DNA of 64,000 bases. Source: Nemertoderma westbladi (taxonomy: Eukaryota > Xenacoelomorpha > Nemertodermatida > Nemertodermatidae). The translations under genes and the position numbers were made by a program. Shown one piece after another: positions 8,774 through 19,183 of the stretch; positions within the stretch are counted from its first letter, which is position 1; every line of letters begins with the position of its first letter. The notes beneath the pieces were generated by a model. The model was not told the origin of the DNA. It searched no databases and saw nothing but the letters and a program-made list of their open reading frames with translations. Location of the stretch: NCBI GenBank assembly GCA_032718475.1, contig JAUCBJ010008126.1, positions 62,001 through 126,000 of the forward strand, in the 5' to 3' direction.

Positions 8774-11515
8774 ATGGGTCTCCTGCTCGAGCAGCTGAGG
8801 GAACACTGTTTGTGCTCCTCTCAGCAGGTCCGGGAAATGGAAGAGACTGTTCAGCAGCTCAAGGGAACAGTAAGGGAAAGTAGGTTAGAGTTGCAAAAGG
8901 TGCAGCAAAGTATCGCGTTAGAATGCGATAAATTAGTGAACATACAAAGGGGTATAACACCACCCCCTGTAACAATGTGTCAACCCGTTAGGTCTGAAGT
9001 ATTTCATGCGCAAGGTGTGGAGCCTACACGCATCTATACTGCTAGTGAAGTAGAAACTCCTATAGTAAACCCTATTCAGGGTAATTATAAACCTGTTGAT
9101 AATAATATTCCATATAGACCTGATCATAATCCGAGAAATTTATATACCGATAATTCTATATTCAATAATACGATGGCTCAAGAAAGTTTTACGCGTCAGA
9201 TGGCTAGAACGGAAGCCCACCAAGCGGTCAAAGTGGGAGAAATCGTCAAATTCAATGGAGATGAGATGAAATGGTTATCTTTCAATGAATATTACAAAGA
9301 TAGCATACAGAACTCTGTACTATCTAACGGAGAGAAACTTAGATTCCTCATCAAGTGCTTGGAAGGACCTCCCAAGTTAATGGCGTTAAAGTTTATTGGA
9401 CATCCAGATGGATTAAGACAAGTTTGGGATACATTAAACATCAGGTATGGTAATAGGACTAACATAGCTAGGTATTTATATGCGAAATTAATGGCGCCCC
9501 GAAAGTTTCTTAGCAGCGGGATTATAGAATTTTCCGATGAAATTCAGGAGATCTGTAGACAGCTAGATTGGTTAGGTAAGTCTCATGAATACCAGAACTC
9601 TATGGTTGTAGGAGCCTTAGCATCTACTTTACCAAAGGGTGGAGTAGGTACACACTGGGACAAGAAAGTGTTATATATGATGGAACAACAACAACGAGAC
9701 CCTACCATGGCTGATCTCATGTCCTTCTTAGATAGTGAAGTAAAATTACAACTCATAAAGCAGTCCAGAGAGAAAACATCGGAAAATAAGGTAAGTGAGA
9801 AACCCGTTTCTAGGAGAAGGGTAACACCAGTGTGTTATACTGACGACGGCGAAAGCCAAGTCTCTCAGGAAGAGGACAGCGGGAAAGACACAGCAAAATC
9901 CTACTATGACAACAAGACCTATAAAGACGTAAGTAAATATAAGTCTCGAACCAGTGACCGGAGAGAACAGGTAACAACAACTCCTCCTACGTCTCCTAAG
10001 AGAATTCACGGAAGAAAGCCCGAAGAAAGAACGAGAGTGCATAACGTTGCCCAAGGTAAAGTGAGTAACATCAAACCAAAATGTGCGCTGTGCGACGGGC
10101 CCCACCGTTTGAGTGTGTGTGCTGAATTCCTAAAGAAATCCCTGGTAGACAGACGTGAAGTCCTGTGGGATAAGCGGTTATGCTATAATTGCCTCAGACC
10201 AGGACACCAACGGCGAACCTGTTACTCCGAAGTAAAGTGTGCAAAGTGCGGTGCGAAACATCACATCTTGTTACGCAGTGAATTTGAACGAAACAACCCG
10301 AGTCAGGTAAGTGAGCCCGAACTACATGTCCAATTCAGTGATGTAAATGACACTGATCAAGAGTCTGAGATGGAAGGATTCTATACGGACGAATTCTCCG
10401 ACGCCAACGAATCCTGTTACCTAATAAATACCGCAGTGTATCGAGCACTTACGTATGAAAAGGACACCGACAATGAGTTCCCCCCAACTACTTTTGACAG
10501 ACAACCATCTTGGAAAGCTCCAACTTCCAACGTAGGAATCAGAGAATTTCCTGTAGTGCAGGTAAGAGTTCACGGTCCTAACAAAAGTTACATAGTGAAC
10601 GCCCTCCTTGACTCCGGCAGCACAGGAACATTCATCAATCAAGAACTAGCCGAAGATATCTTTGCTGGACAACCCAGATTCCGAACTAAGTTGAATATGT
10701 CCGGAATTATGCAGGTTTGGAAATCTACCATAATGGCAGATTACTATGTAGGTGAGTTGTCCACCCCCCAGGATAAATTAGGAGCACAAAGTATAAGGTC
10801 AGTAAAAATGGCGGTTATAAAGAACTTCGCTACTACCCAAGTAGAACCTTATAACTGGGACGAGGACGAGAGCATCCCACAGCTTAAGATACCTCGATTC
10901 CAGACAGATTATCCTGGAGTGCAAATAATCATCGGCCAAAACGCGCATGAGGCGCTCGAGACATTGGAGAAACGGCCTGCTCAACCGCAGCCACTACAAA
11001 CCTATGCGGTAAGAACTAGAGTAGGTTGGTACTTCACTGGCCCTTCCCGTAGAACTCTCAAAGAGAGATTACCTCAACAACAGGTATACCAAGTAAAGGA
11101 ATGGGAAGTGGAGAGCAGTGATGTGGACGATCCAACTGAGGGAACACCATACTCCTCAGATAATGACGATATTAACTCCAATGTAGATCAATGGAGACAT
11201 TGCCTTGGGACGATTAATCCAGCCGACATCGCTTCCAGAGGAGCAACTCCTCAAGAACTGATAGATACTCCAGGCTGGTTAGGTGGATCCGACTCCTTAA
11301 GTAAAGAAGAAGAAGAATGGCCTCCTCATCTTATGACGGCGGAGATTAGACAGGCCAAGGGAGCGGAGAAAGTAACACAACAACTCAATCGCCCAGCTGG
11401 TCGTTTATGTTTACTGGAAAGAGACCGAAAACTGTCCGGAAACTATGGAAGGCAAGATACTCTTCCTACGACCACTTCCCTAATCCGACAAATATCTAGG
11501 GACTCCATAACATAA
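8774..11515 (+). CDS. BEL/Pao Gag-protease with deleted pol remnant
   Basis: 913 residues. Positions 1-60: coiled coil. About 150-300: DUF1759-type capsid domain of BEL/Pao elements (landmarks FNGDEMKWLSF, LRFLIKCLEG, GALASTLP). About 437-510: zinc-knuckle cluster, CALCDGPHRLSVC, CYNCLRPGHQRRTC and a third CxxC...HH, for RNA binding. About 605-750: A16-type retroviral aspartyl protease with catalytic LLDSGSTGTFIN and a downstream IIIGQNA segment. At about 812 the frame changes abruptly to WRHCLGTINPADIASRG, the conserved Pao motif that normally follows RT and RNase H, and then GWLGG. The RT palm (YxDD) is absent, as is integrase. The deletion keeps the frame open for another ~100 residues, so Gag and protease may still be expressed. 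Confidence 0.9.
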   Translation: MGLLLEQLREHCLCSSQQVREMEETVQQLKGTVRESRLELQKVQQSIALECDKLVNIQRGITPPPVTMCQPVRSEVFHAQGVEPTRIYTASEVETPIVNPIQGNYKPVDNNIPYRPDHNPRNLYTDNSIFNNTMAQESFTRQMARTEAHQAVKVGEIVKFNGDEMKWLSFNEYYKDSIQNSVLSNGEKLRFLIKCLEGPPKLMALKFIGHPDGLRQVWDTLNIRYGNRTNIARYLYAKLMAPRKFLSSGIIEFSDEIQEICRQLDWLGKSHEYQNSMVVGALASTLPKGGVGTHWDKKVLYMMEQQQRDPTMADLMSFLDSEVKLQLIKQSREKTSENKVSEKPVSRRRVTPVCYTDDGESQVSQEEDSGKDTAKSYYDNKTYKDVSKYKSRTSDRREQVTTTPPTSPKRIHGRKPEERTRVHNVAQGKVSNIKPKCALCDGPHRLSVCAEFLKKSLVDRREVLWDKRLCYNCLRPGHQRRTCYSEVKCAKCGAKHHILLRSEFERNNPSQVSEPELHVQFSDVNDTDQESEMEGFYTDEFSDANESCYLINTAVYRALTYEKDTDNEFPPTTFDRQPSWKAPTSNVGIREFPVVQVRVHGPNKSYIVNALLDSGSTGTFINQELAEDIFAGQPRFRTKLNMSGIMQVWKSTIMADYYVGELSTPQDKLGAQSIRSVKMAVIKNFATTQVEPYNWDEDESIPQLKIPRFQTDYPGVQIIIGQNAHEALETLEKRPAQPQPLQTYAVRTRVGWYFTGPSRRTLKERLPQQQVYQVKEWEVESSDVDDPTEGTPYSSDNDDINSNVDQWRHCLGTINPADIASRGATPQELIDTPGWLGGSDSLSKEEEEWPPHLMTAEIRQAKGAEKVTQQLNRPAGRLCLLERDRKLSGNYGRQDTLPTTTSLIRQISRDSIT

Positions 11516-13144
11516 TAACATATGGAGTGGGCGTGTGACTATATCATTTTATATTTGTTTTTATTTTATATTTATGTATGTATTATTATGTAATTTTTTT
11601 TAATCGTTTTCTTTAATTTTATTTAGTAGAATGTTATTTTAGTGATTATTTAGTAGATTAGTGCAATATATTAGTGTTTATTACGTACGTAATTACTTAT
11701 AATATATATTTAGTGCGACGGCGAGAAATAATTATTTTTCTCTTTCCTTACTGTCCGTATCATATTATAAATACGTGACTACAGTAAGATGAAATGTCCG
11801 TACTTATTAAAGTACAATAAAGCCACTACTATATTTAAGTATTATTGGTAGGCAGAGTATTAGGAATGCAAAGTTCAGATCCTCGTGTCTCGGCTAAACC
11901 AAGCTCTGGGTAGACCTTGGAAACGACTTGCCTCTTCACACTGACATTGCTTCGTGCGATATTGCTCTTCTACCTTATATTAAATAATACATATAGTAGC
12001 GTGATGTCCATATAACAGTAGCGTAAAACGCAAATAAATCTGTTAAACCTTTTGACCATCTGTAATTCTAGTCGATTAAGATATCGCGGCACCCACCGAT
12101 ATACTTGAAAGACAAATTCTAGAATCAGTGGTTAACGTCCCCAGACAAGTTCTGGAATAAATCGGTGCCCATCTTAAATATTAATTTAATATTTATTAAA
12201 ATCTGTAAAATTCAGATCCTTTAAAATTTCTAGTCAATTAAGATATCGCAGCACTTACCGATACTCTTAAAAGACAATTTTCATAGAATTAAGGATCCTA
12301 TGTCCCCAGACCTGCTCTGGAATCAAATTGTGTCAATTTTAACATCAAATAATAAAATTCACGGGAATAAATTTAAATTCATATTTTAAATGAATTTCAT
12401 AAATTGTCGTTTTGTGCAATTTATAACATTCCCAAAATTCCATTAATTAATAGATCATGGGAGCGGAGATCTATCCTATTGAGTGCATTAGAGTGCGAGA
12501 ATCTCCAACATATAGTCAATAGCCGATAAAATTAATAAAATCATGCATAAAGAGGATATTGACAATCAAAGAATTACTATCAAATAGCATCCCAGATCTG
12601 TATGCATGAGAATTACCCTAATTCTACCGCTAGCTTTCCATAATGTCACCATAGCAACACCCACGCTAGAATTAGAAGCAAGTTAAAAGAACAACAGAAA
12701 GCTTGTCCCATTGCATAGCATAGAGAATACATAGCACACTGTTAGTATCCAAGGATACACAGTAATAACGTGACATTCTGGAAGGCACTGACTAACGGAC
12801 AAATGGCCTGTATGTGTACAATTGGTGACAGTTGTGTGGAATTTGTGCGTTTGTAGGTGAATGTTACTGCTAAGGTGTGTTTACAGTAGCTAGTCGCAAT
12901 TGTGAAAGTAGCCCAACTCTCCTATAGAAAGAACCTAAAGTGGATTCAAGCCTTTGGGACAGACAGTGGAGTGACTTGTGCCGGTTGTCGTTGTCGTGCT
13001 GTTGCTACATGTTGGCGTAAACACCGCGACGACGATACATCGGCGCTGAGAATCCCACTGTCCGGGGGCAAAGAGAGGTAGGCAGCGACGCCCGCTCGCC
13101 TAAACATAAACTCATTACAATATTAATAAACTCAGATAGCAGAT
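11516..13144 (+). other. AT-rich non-coding part of BEL element (integrase missing)
   Basis: No gene. A full BEL/Pao element would carry RNase H and integrase here. Instead there is AT-rich sequence with an AATAAA at about 11816 and an internal duplication (12068-12360). The origin of this DNA is unknown. It may be decayed pol or captured sequence that came in with the accessory gene. Confidence 0.65.
12068..12360 (+). repeat. 162-bp diverged tandem duplication
   Basis: Two copies with a 162-bp offset. Each reads ctagtc[g/a]attaagatatcgc, gcaccgatac-like, gacaa, gtccccagac and tctggaat. Identity is roughly 75-80%, so this is an old duplication relative to the LTR age. Confidence 0.75.
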
Positions 13145-14737
13145 ATGACGGAGTTGATAGAAGATGATCTTGGTATCAGGGAGCGATATACTCTACCTTT
13201 ACAAGCATTTGTGGATAGCTTGATACGTGGTGAAGCCGATCCAACCATTACGGAGGACGATGGTCGTTATATCGAACCGCCGATGTCCCAAGAGCAACTT
13301 ACGCGTGAATTGGACTATCGAAAATTCACCGCTCGCTATACGAATCGTAATGGTACGTATATGGACTTCTTAACTACCGGCCATCCTATCGATTTATATG
13401 ATACGGACGATGTAGACACCGAAAGGGAAATGGTTCTATTTAAATATCATACCCAGCGGAGTCGTAACGATAAACCGAGAATAGAACACGAAAATTCTAT
13501 TCGTAACAGACTGGAAAGAGAAAACATTGAAGAACCGGATAAACGCATCGACTTCAACGACTACCTGGAATTTTGAGAGAAACCTATCTCAATATCGCCA
13601 GTCAGCAGAACCTAGAGACTCGATATCCTCAAGGTATACATCATGACCCTATGGTAGAACTCAAACGGCTCTATTTCACTATGATGTATCTTACCGCCGA
13701 TCGTCCACTACCTGTTATCCCGGATAGTTTTGAACAAATGGAAGAATATTGCAAAACTGGAGAACGATCACCCGCGTTTCTTCTACAGAACGTACGTCTT
13801 TGGTATTATTGTGACGAATGCCCTAGACCCAACCAACAAACTGAAAGACACAAACGTCCGCGGTTCCTATTTCCACGAACAACCGGCGATGGAAATTTAT
13901 TGCGCATATTGCAGACTCAATAACTTGCATATTTTTGCGGTTTGCCCTCAATTTATGACTCAATGTCACCATTGTCAACTAAAGGGATACGCCAGTTTCG
14001 ATTGCCCTTTTAATCACGATTTGGAAAGCGTAGATGAAATGATTACACTACGTTACATCAGAGCTTGGGAAGCGAACGCTGATTTACATTGCGATTCGCG
14101 CCATCGCTATTATCCTGGACGCGCTTACGAAGGAGTTTATGCGTTCCATCCTTATCTATTCGCTCCTGTCGAACAGAAATCACGCTTATCGAATTACGAA
14201 CTACTGAAGCGCGTCGGAGAATATATTTCAACCAAGTTTGTACGCAAATTTCTCCAGAGTATTAATCCTAGCGACATTCACTCCTATAACTTAATCAATT
14301 TTATCCGTCAGGATCCGGACTATGGAGACTTATTTGTTAACTCACACCCCGAGTTACAGGAAGTATATCGACGGCCTTATGAATACCGAGCCTGCGAACG
14401 CGAGTTGGAAAGAACCATTAAACCCCGGAGGTTTCTAACTGCCTATGGTCCACCCACGGTTCTCGTTCAGACCACTCGTAAAGGACCCGTAAGAGCTGCC
14501 GTCCTAAAACGCGCTCTAAAGGCCGTTAGACCCCTCTCCCCCGACGTTGATGTCAATCAACCCGGCACTTCGACTGGCGGATACACCGACCATAATCCTA
14601 CACCCTCTGATGCAATCATATTGCACCCTTCACCCAGGAGTTATAGCCCTCCTTGTAAAGTGGCTCGCCCCAAAGAGAAAAAGACTCTGGCTAGCTTTAA
14701 AAAACTGCGTAAACGCCGTCCGCGTAAGAAAGACTAA
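13145..14737 (+). pseudogene. Accessory zinc-knuckle gene in BEL element (frame broken twice)
   Basis: An ATG at 13145 opens 143 codons, acidic and Arg/Tyr-rich, ending at UGA 13574-13576. Coding character then continues in the next frame (about 13577-13850) and returns to the first frame until the stop at 14735-14737. The whole would be about 530 residues with two compensating shifts. The C-terminal part has a CAYCRLNNLHIFAVC knuckle (13901-13945) and a second CHHCQLKGYASFDC knuckle in which the usual His is Tyr (13964-14005). It ends with a very basic RKRRPRKKD tail. This suggests nucleic-acid binding. There is no signal peptide or membrane span, so it is not an obvious envelope gene although it occupies that position. 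I do not recognise the family. Codon choice (many CGT/CGC Arg codons) differs from the surrounding AT-rich DNA, which hints at a captured gene. Confidence 0.55.
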
Positions 14738-14815
14738 CTGTTTAGAGTATTTACGTATATTAGAAACTGTGATTTTGTATATTTTATAGACTTAAATCCC
14801 ATTTTCTGGGAGCGG

Positions 14816-16030
14816 TGTAAAAGCTTCTGTGGGATATAACTGGCCCTTTTGCTTTGCAATCCAGTTTCCCCCCAGGCGCTGGAATACTCTAAAAGGCTCA
14901 CTAACTCGAATGATACAAGCGACCGGCTGATTGGCTGATTTGCTGTACGAGGGGATCTTTGCTATGTTCTATCGGCCAACCAGAGCTATAGCAGCGGAGT
15001 ATGCAACCAGGACAACCGAGCGGAGTGACTCATTTTGTGTGTTGGCCAAGGGATGCCAAAATCCTGATAGTTCGGCATTTAGATATTCGTGGAACCTGTG
15101 GATTCTGGTGTTCTGCCAATGAGAGCTATTCCTCTCTGTGTAAAAGATACCTGCAACAGGGACAGAGGACAGTGTTGTTATTCCTCCTACGCCAGAACAT
15201 CAGCTTTTGGAATGACTCGTTTCAGACTTTTAGTAAAACATTAGTAGGCTTAAATTATAGAACGTATAACTGTTATCGGCCCGATCTGCCCGATCGGTTG
15301 TGTTGCTGCATTGTCAGCGTGTTACATTATCTTAACCTACCGTCTTAATGTTATTTACTGTTGTGTTTATCAGTTGGTTGAATATTATTATTTGGAGAAC
15401 ATCTATAAAGAACCCAAATTTCCCAATTTTCTTGATACACTACAGGTTAGAGAGACAGGCTATATATAACAATTGCGACTTATGTTATCGTGGTTTGTAG
15501 TGAACCTAATGCTATTTGATAGACACTACATAGGTCAATTGCTGTTCTCTTTATGTGTGATCAAATTCATTGACGGTCGGCAGATTAGTGTGCAGTATTG
15601 TGCGATACCGGTAGTGTGCATGATTGTGACCGATAACAAAGCATTTCCTAAAGAATGCGCCTTATACGTGAATTATAAGCCTTACCGTTGCGTGTAGTAT
15701 AAGTCATAACTCTGTTTACTTAGGTAGAGCGCCACGTCCTAAAGGAACTGTTAATATTTCCCGAAAGTGAATAATATTTGTCAGAAATTACTTATTAACG
15801 ATCAATCGAATAATACAGTAGGCTTCACTGCAATAATAAAATTTAAGCCACATCCGAACCCAGTCTCCCGGGAATATCCAGCGGGTGAATGGACGCGCAC
15901 TAGGCTGGCTTCGGCTAATGTTGTGTTTATTGGTATTAAATATTTGTCATCTTCTAAAGTCTGAACATAAACCAAAAGACATATAAATTTTGGCAGGTTA
16001 AACTGCTAAAGGTCTTCAAAAGCGCGTACA
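14816..16030 (+). repeat. 3' LTR of the BEL/Pao element (1215 bp)
   Basis: Near-identical to 4556-5771. The preceding purine-rich tract (tgggagcgg, 14807-14815) is a plausible polypurine primer. Its TATA box (15461-15469) and AATAAA signal point toward the homeobox-like exon downstream in the same orientation. Confidence 0.95.
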
Positions 16031-16035
16031 TATAT
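16031..16035. repeat. Target-site duplication, right copy (TATAT)
   Basis: Follows the terminal CA of the 3' LTR and matches 4551-4555. The flanking sequence is itself TA-rich. Confidence 0.65.
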
Positions 16036-16061
16036 ATTTCCGATTTTTTTCCTGATTTTAG

Positions 16062-16501
16062 AACGAAATGGAAAAAACAAATGGCAGCGAAGATGAAGAT
16101 GATCTACGGTCCTACATGGGGTCCCGTCGGCTACGGGCCATTTAACCCAATGATCAACAATCCCTTGCTATTGCGACCGATGGTGTCCTACCCAACACCG
16201 TTGTTGTCTCTCATGGACCACCGACCCCATCCCGGAATCCAGGACACCCTCAACCGACCTCTCATACCCCCCTATTCAGAGACCTTCAACGCTATCAGTA
16301 ACAGTCTCACAAAGACCCCTGTTACCACGGCTACTGATAACGGGTTGCTGCTTGGTTTGTCTATAGACTCCCTGGTTAATCAAAGTCAACCATCTGTTGG
16401 AGACGACTCTGGATCAAAGACACTCATTCCTCCGTGAATCATCTAATAATACTGACAATTTCTAGAGATTCTGTCTTAATCTAATTAAATGTAATAATAA
16501 A
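16062..16501 (+). CDS. Probable terminal exon of a homeobox gene
   Basis: A pyrimidine-rich tract (attttttt cctgatttta) ends in AG at 16060-16061, a good 3' splice site. Reading on, with the first base completing an Arg codon, gives TKWKKQ, the end of homeodomain helix 3 (the family pattern is WFQNRR-TKWKK). About 118 further residues follow, rich in Pro, Asn and Ser (for example YGPTWGPVGYGPF), typical of tails after a homeodomain, to the stop at 16435-16437. An AATAAA signal lies at 16496-16501. The match is only six or seven residues, so the class is uncertain; NK-like/ANTP types often have RRTKWKKQ. The rest of the homeodomain must lie upstream of the BEL element and outside this window, because no matching exon is visible. 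The ATG at 16081 is probably not the true start. Confidence 0.5.
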
Positions 16502-16862
16502 GTGAACTCACAATCGTGCAATATTCTCCTGTAGCGACTACCATTTACCAATATTGTTATCGCGTTTGATAGTTCTATGTTTTCCCTTCACTATTTAATA
16601 TGTCTCCCCGATATTCCGCCAGTCGCACAACAGTTTTCCTCTTTAATCGTATGGGGGTTTTATGTTATTATGGATACGTACACCTTCACAACTCGCCGTG
16701 ATTTAGATATATTTATCGATTTTGAATCCTTGCAACGTAATAGTTTATATTTTCAATGGAACCAACAAACAAATTTAAGTTTGAAGAATAACTGCGGTGT
16801 AACTGGTGCAATATCGAAAGAGACACCTTTATTAAACACTTGTAGCTAAAGATTGAAAGCGA
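16502..16862. other. Downstream of homeobox-like exon, no gene seen
   Basis: AT-rich sequence with only a short unsupported open frame (16577-16849). Nothing recognisable is present. Confidence 0.6.
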
Positions 16863-16955
16863 AAATAAAAATTCTGGCTCACCCAGTCAGTGGTCGGGAG
16901 GTGAAACTATCTCTGTTTCAAAGTTCATGCAATCTCATTACGATTTGTAGAACAA

Positions 16956-16986
<31 letters not shown>

Positions 16987-17169
16987 GTGGTGTGAATAAA
17001 TAAAAATTAAAAAAAAATAAAAAAATAAAAATTCTGGCTCACCCAGTCAGTGGTCGGGGAGGTGAAACTATCTCTGTTTCAAATTTCATGTAATCTCATT
17101 AAGATTTGTAGAAGAGTTGGAGGGGTGCGGGGGGGGGGGGGGGGTTGGGGGGGGGGGGGGGGGGGGGGG
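16863..17169. repeat. Tandem duplication ending in long G tracts
   Basis: About 95 bp (landmarks aaaattctggctcacccagtc, ggtcggg, tgaaactatctctgtttcaaa, gatttgtagaa) occurs at 16866 and 17024. Each copy is followed by a G homopolymer: 16959-16987 (29 G), and 17129-17144 plus 17147-17169. The tracts are prone to length error in sequencing and to replication slippage. Confidence 0.85.
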
Positions 17170-17299
17170 ATCAAGTCACTGAATTACGACACTAGATTGC
17201 AGGGGATTCACAAATTAATATAAAAGTCTTCAATAATCGATAAAGATTTATAAAGATTTATTAAAGATTAATTCTATTTTTTGCCATAAAGTAAAACAC

Positions 17300-18205
17300 C
17301 TTATCGGTAGGTGACACGGACCAAAGTATGTAAAATAAAATAAAATCAGGATCTATACGTGGCATGTAATCAGTGATAGGCTTACAACAGTCAGCCGACC
17401 GGTTGGTTTCGCCTCATGAAGGAAGGCATTTCAGGAGGCCAAACCAAGAGATGACAATAGGAGTAGATCCCAAAGGAAAAGGAACGGGCAATGGAACTAA
17501 GAATTGTGTACAATAACTCACTAAGTAATGGGAGGCAGAACCACAAACTTCTGATTCGATGGACCACCTCACTGCCGTTCAATACGCTAGGGGGTGTGCG
17601 GTGCGTGTAGTGATCCGAGGGACGATGTACCCGCCGAGGTTATTGACCCCGAGGGCTCTGCAACTGTTGAGGATTCCAGGCCCCGTTATCTGTTAGTTTG
17701 AGTACGGAGGTCGGGCAATCGATCTGTTTGTGATGCTGACATCAGTATGCAGACTTATTGTTGTTTATCTCAAATTTCCCCCTAAAAGGACCTATCTGTC
17801 GCTGTTACTGCCTTTTCGAATAATATTCAATAATATTAATAATTTTGTTTCTCGGTTTTCTCAAAGAAGGAATTAAGATACGGCTTTGTAGCTCTCACTG
17901 GTGGGTAGAGCTTTACAAACTGCTTATTATGTTAAGCAAAAAAAAGGATTTTGTAAAATTTGTCATTTCGGCCCTTTTCGAACTCGCGGTTCCAATTCTC
18001 ACTTCGTTCCATTGCCCGTTCCTTTTCCCTTGGGATCTACTCTTATTGTCATCTCTTGGTTTGGCCTCCTGAGAATGCCTTCCTTCCTGAGGCGAAACCT
18101 ACCGGTCAGCTGATTATCGTCAGCCAATTATTGACTGCATGCAACGCCTAGGTCCAGTTGTTTTTTATTTTACATAATTTGGTCGGTGAATACCTGTAAG
18201 CTAAC
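17300..18205. mobile_element. Non-autonomous element with ~200-bp terminal inverted repeats
   Basis: 17300-17508 is the imperfect reverse complement of 17992-18205. Landmarks include ggtttcgcctca(t/g)gaaggaaggc, ccaaaccaagagatgacaat and gtagatccca, then ggaaaaggaacgggcaatgg, and outward accaaa.tatgtaaaataaa. The interior (about 480 bp) has no transposase, so this resembles a fold-back or large MITE-like DNA transposon moved in trans. No clear target duplication was found at the ends. Arms are about 80% identical, so it is an old copy. Confidence 0.75.
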
Positions 18206-19183
18206 GTAATTGTCAAAATTAAATATAATTAATTTTTTATTAAATTTTAATTGTACACTTAATAATCAATTACACATAATAATGCATAATTTTGTGAGTA
18301 ATAAAATTATACTGATTTAAATTCCATAATAAAAAATTATTTTGAATTAATATGTTCCAGTATACATTTAAGAAGTTTTTTTTATTATTTGAACAGTTAT
18401 AAGTCCATACCATATTGTACTTGATCTTTTGACATTTTGTAATTTTATGTATTGAGTTGTGCCATATACAGTACACACACACAGTACATATACAGTTGTG
18501 TGTAACTTTTAGCGTAATATTGTAGCACAATTACAACAATGTTATCGTTCGATACGAGTTATTTTTAACAAACAACGTTATTTACTTGTTTACTGGATAA
18601 ACGTAAAGGTCTGGGGGCCATTGTGCTGCGAACTATAGACCGGAGCCATCATCAGCATACAATAATCATTTATATTAGCTTCCACACTTTCAACGTTAGT
18701 GCTTTCGGAAATCCATCAATGCAAAGGAAACTTGGCTTTTTCTGGGGGAGTAAAGAAAGGATTGTATATTAACCACCATGTAGTAACAGATACTATGAGC
18801 ATTACGCTGCAAAAATAGTAGTCCTTGTGCCTACTCAACGACAGTATACAATCACTAGCACTAGCTCCAGCACACCTACTCCAGAAAAGACCTCACAACT
18901 TCCAATAAACATAAACTACCAAGATGACTTAAGGCTTGTTTACACTTCGTCTGAAGGCGGCTGCCCGGTCTGCGGACGTCTTCAGACGTGTCTGAGGTAC
19001 GTATGATATCAGACGGCGGAGTATAATTATAAACGGGCCTTTCGCCTTTATACAGACGTGGAAATTTGCCAATGCCATAGCAACTGAGTATTGGAAACGG
19101 TGGATGCACGAGTGTCCCCCACTACTTCACAAATGGCGCGCGGAACATTGCAAACTCCAAAAAAGATATCTTATAATGTTACC
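18206..19183. other. Unique AT-rich DNA, no gene seen
   Basis: No coding region or RNA gene is supported. It contains a short CA stretch near 18475 and a GC-richer block (18930-19130) beginning aaggcttgtttacacttcg. That resembles the end of a DNA transposon but has no visible partner. Confidence 0.5.

Larger units (their letters stand above)
4556..16030 (+). mobile_element. BEL/Pao LTR retrotransposon, pol-deleted, recently inserted
   Basis: An 11.5-kb element bounded by direct LTRs (4556-5771 and 14816-16030) with TG...CA ends. A 5-bp direct repeat TATAT (4551-4555 and 16031-16035) fits the 4-6-bp target duplications of BEL/Pao, although the site is low complexity. The interior encodes a Gag with a DUF1759-type domain, zinc knuckles and an aspartyl protease with a DSG motif. 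The open frame then jumps to a Pao-type NPADIASRG motif that normally lies after reverse transcriptase. The RT palm and integrase are therefore missing, and the element should depend on enzymes from other elements. An unrelated zinc-knuckle gene sits between the broken pol and the 3' LTR. LTR identity above 99% implies recent mobility. Confidence 0.93.

Noticed and set aside
13730-13760. Independent start of a 335-residue protein at 13730
   Set aside because: The codon there is TTG, and coding character continues from upstream in the neighbouring frame. Treated as a frameshifted continuation of one gene.
13145-14737. Envelope protein of a BEL-type errantivirus
   Set aside because: The position fits, but there is no signal peptide, furin-like site or membrane span. 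Zinc knuckles and a basic tail point to nucleic-acid binding instead.
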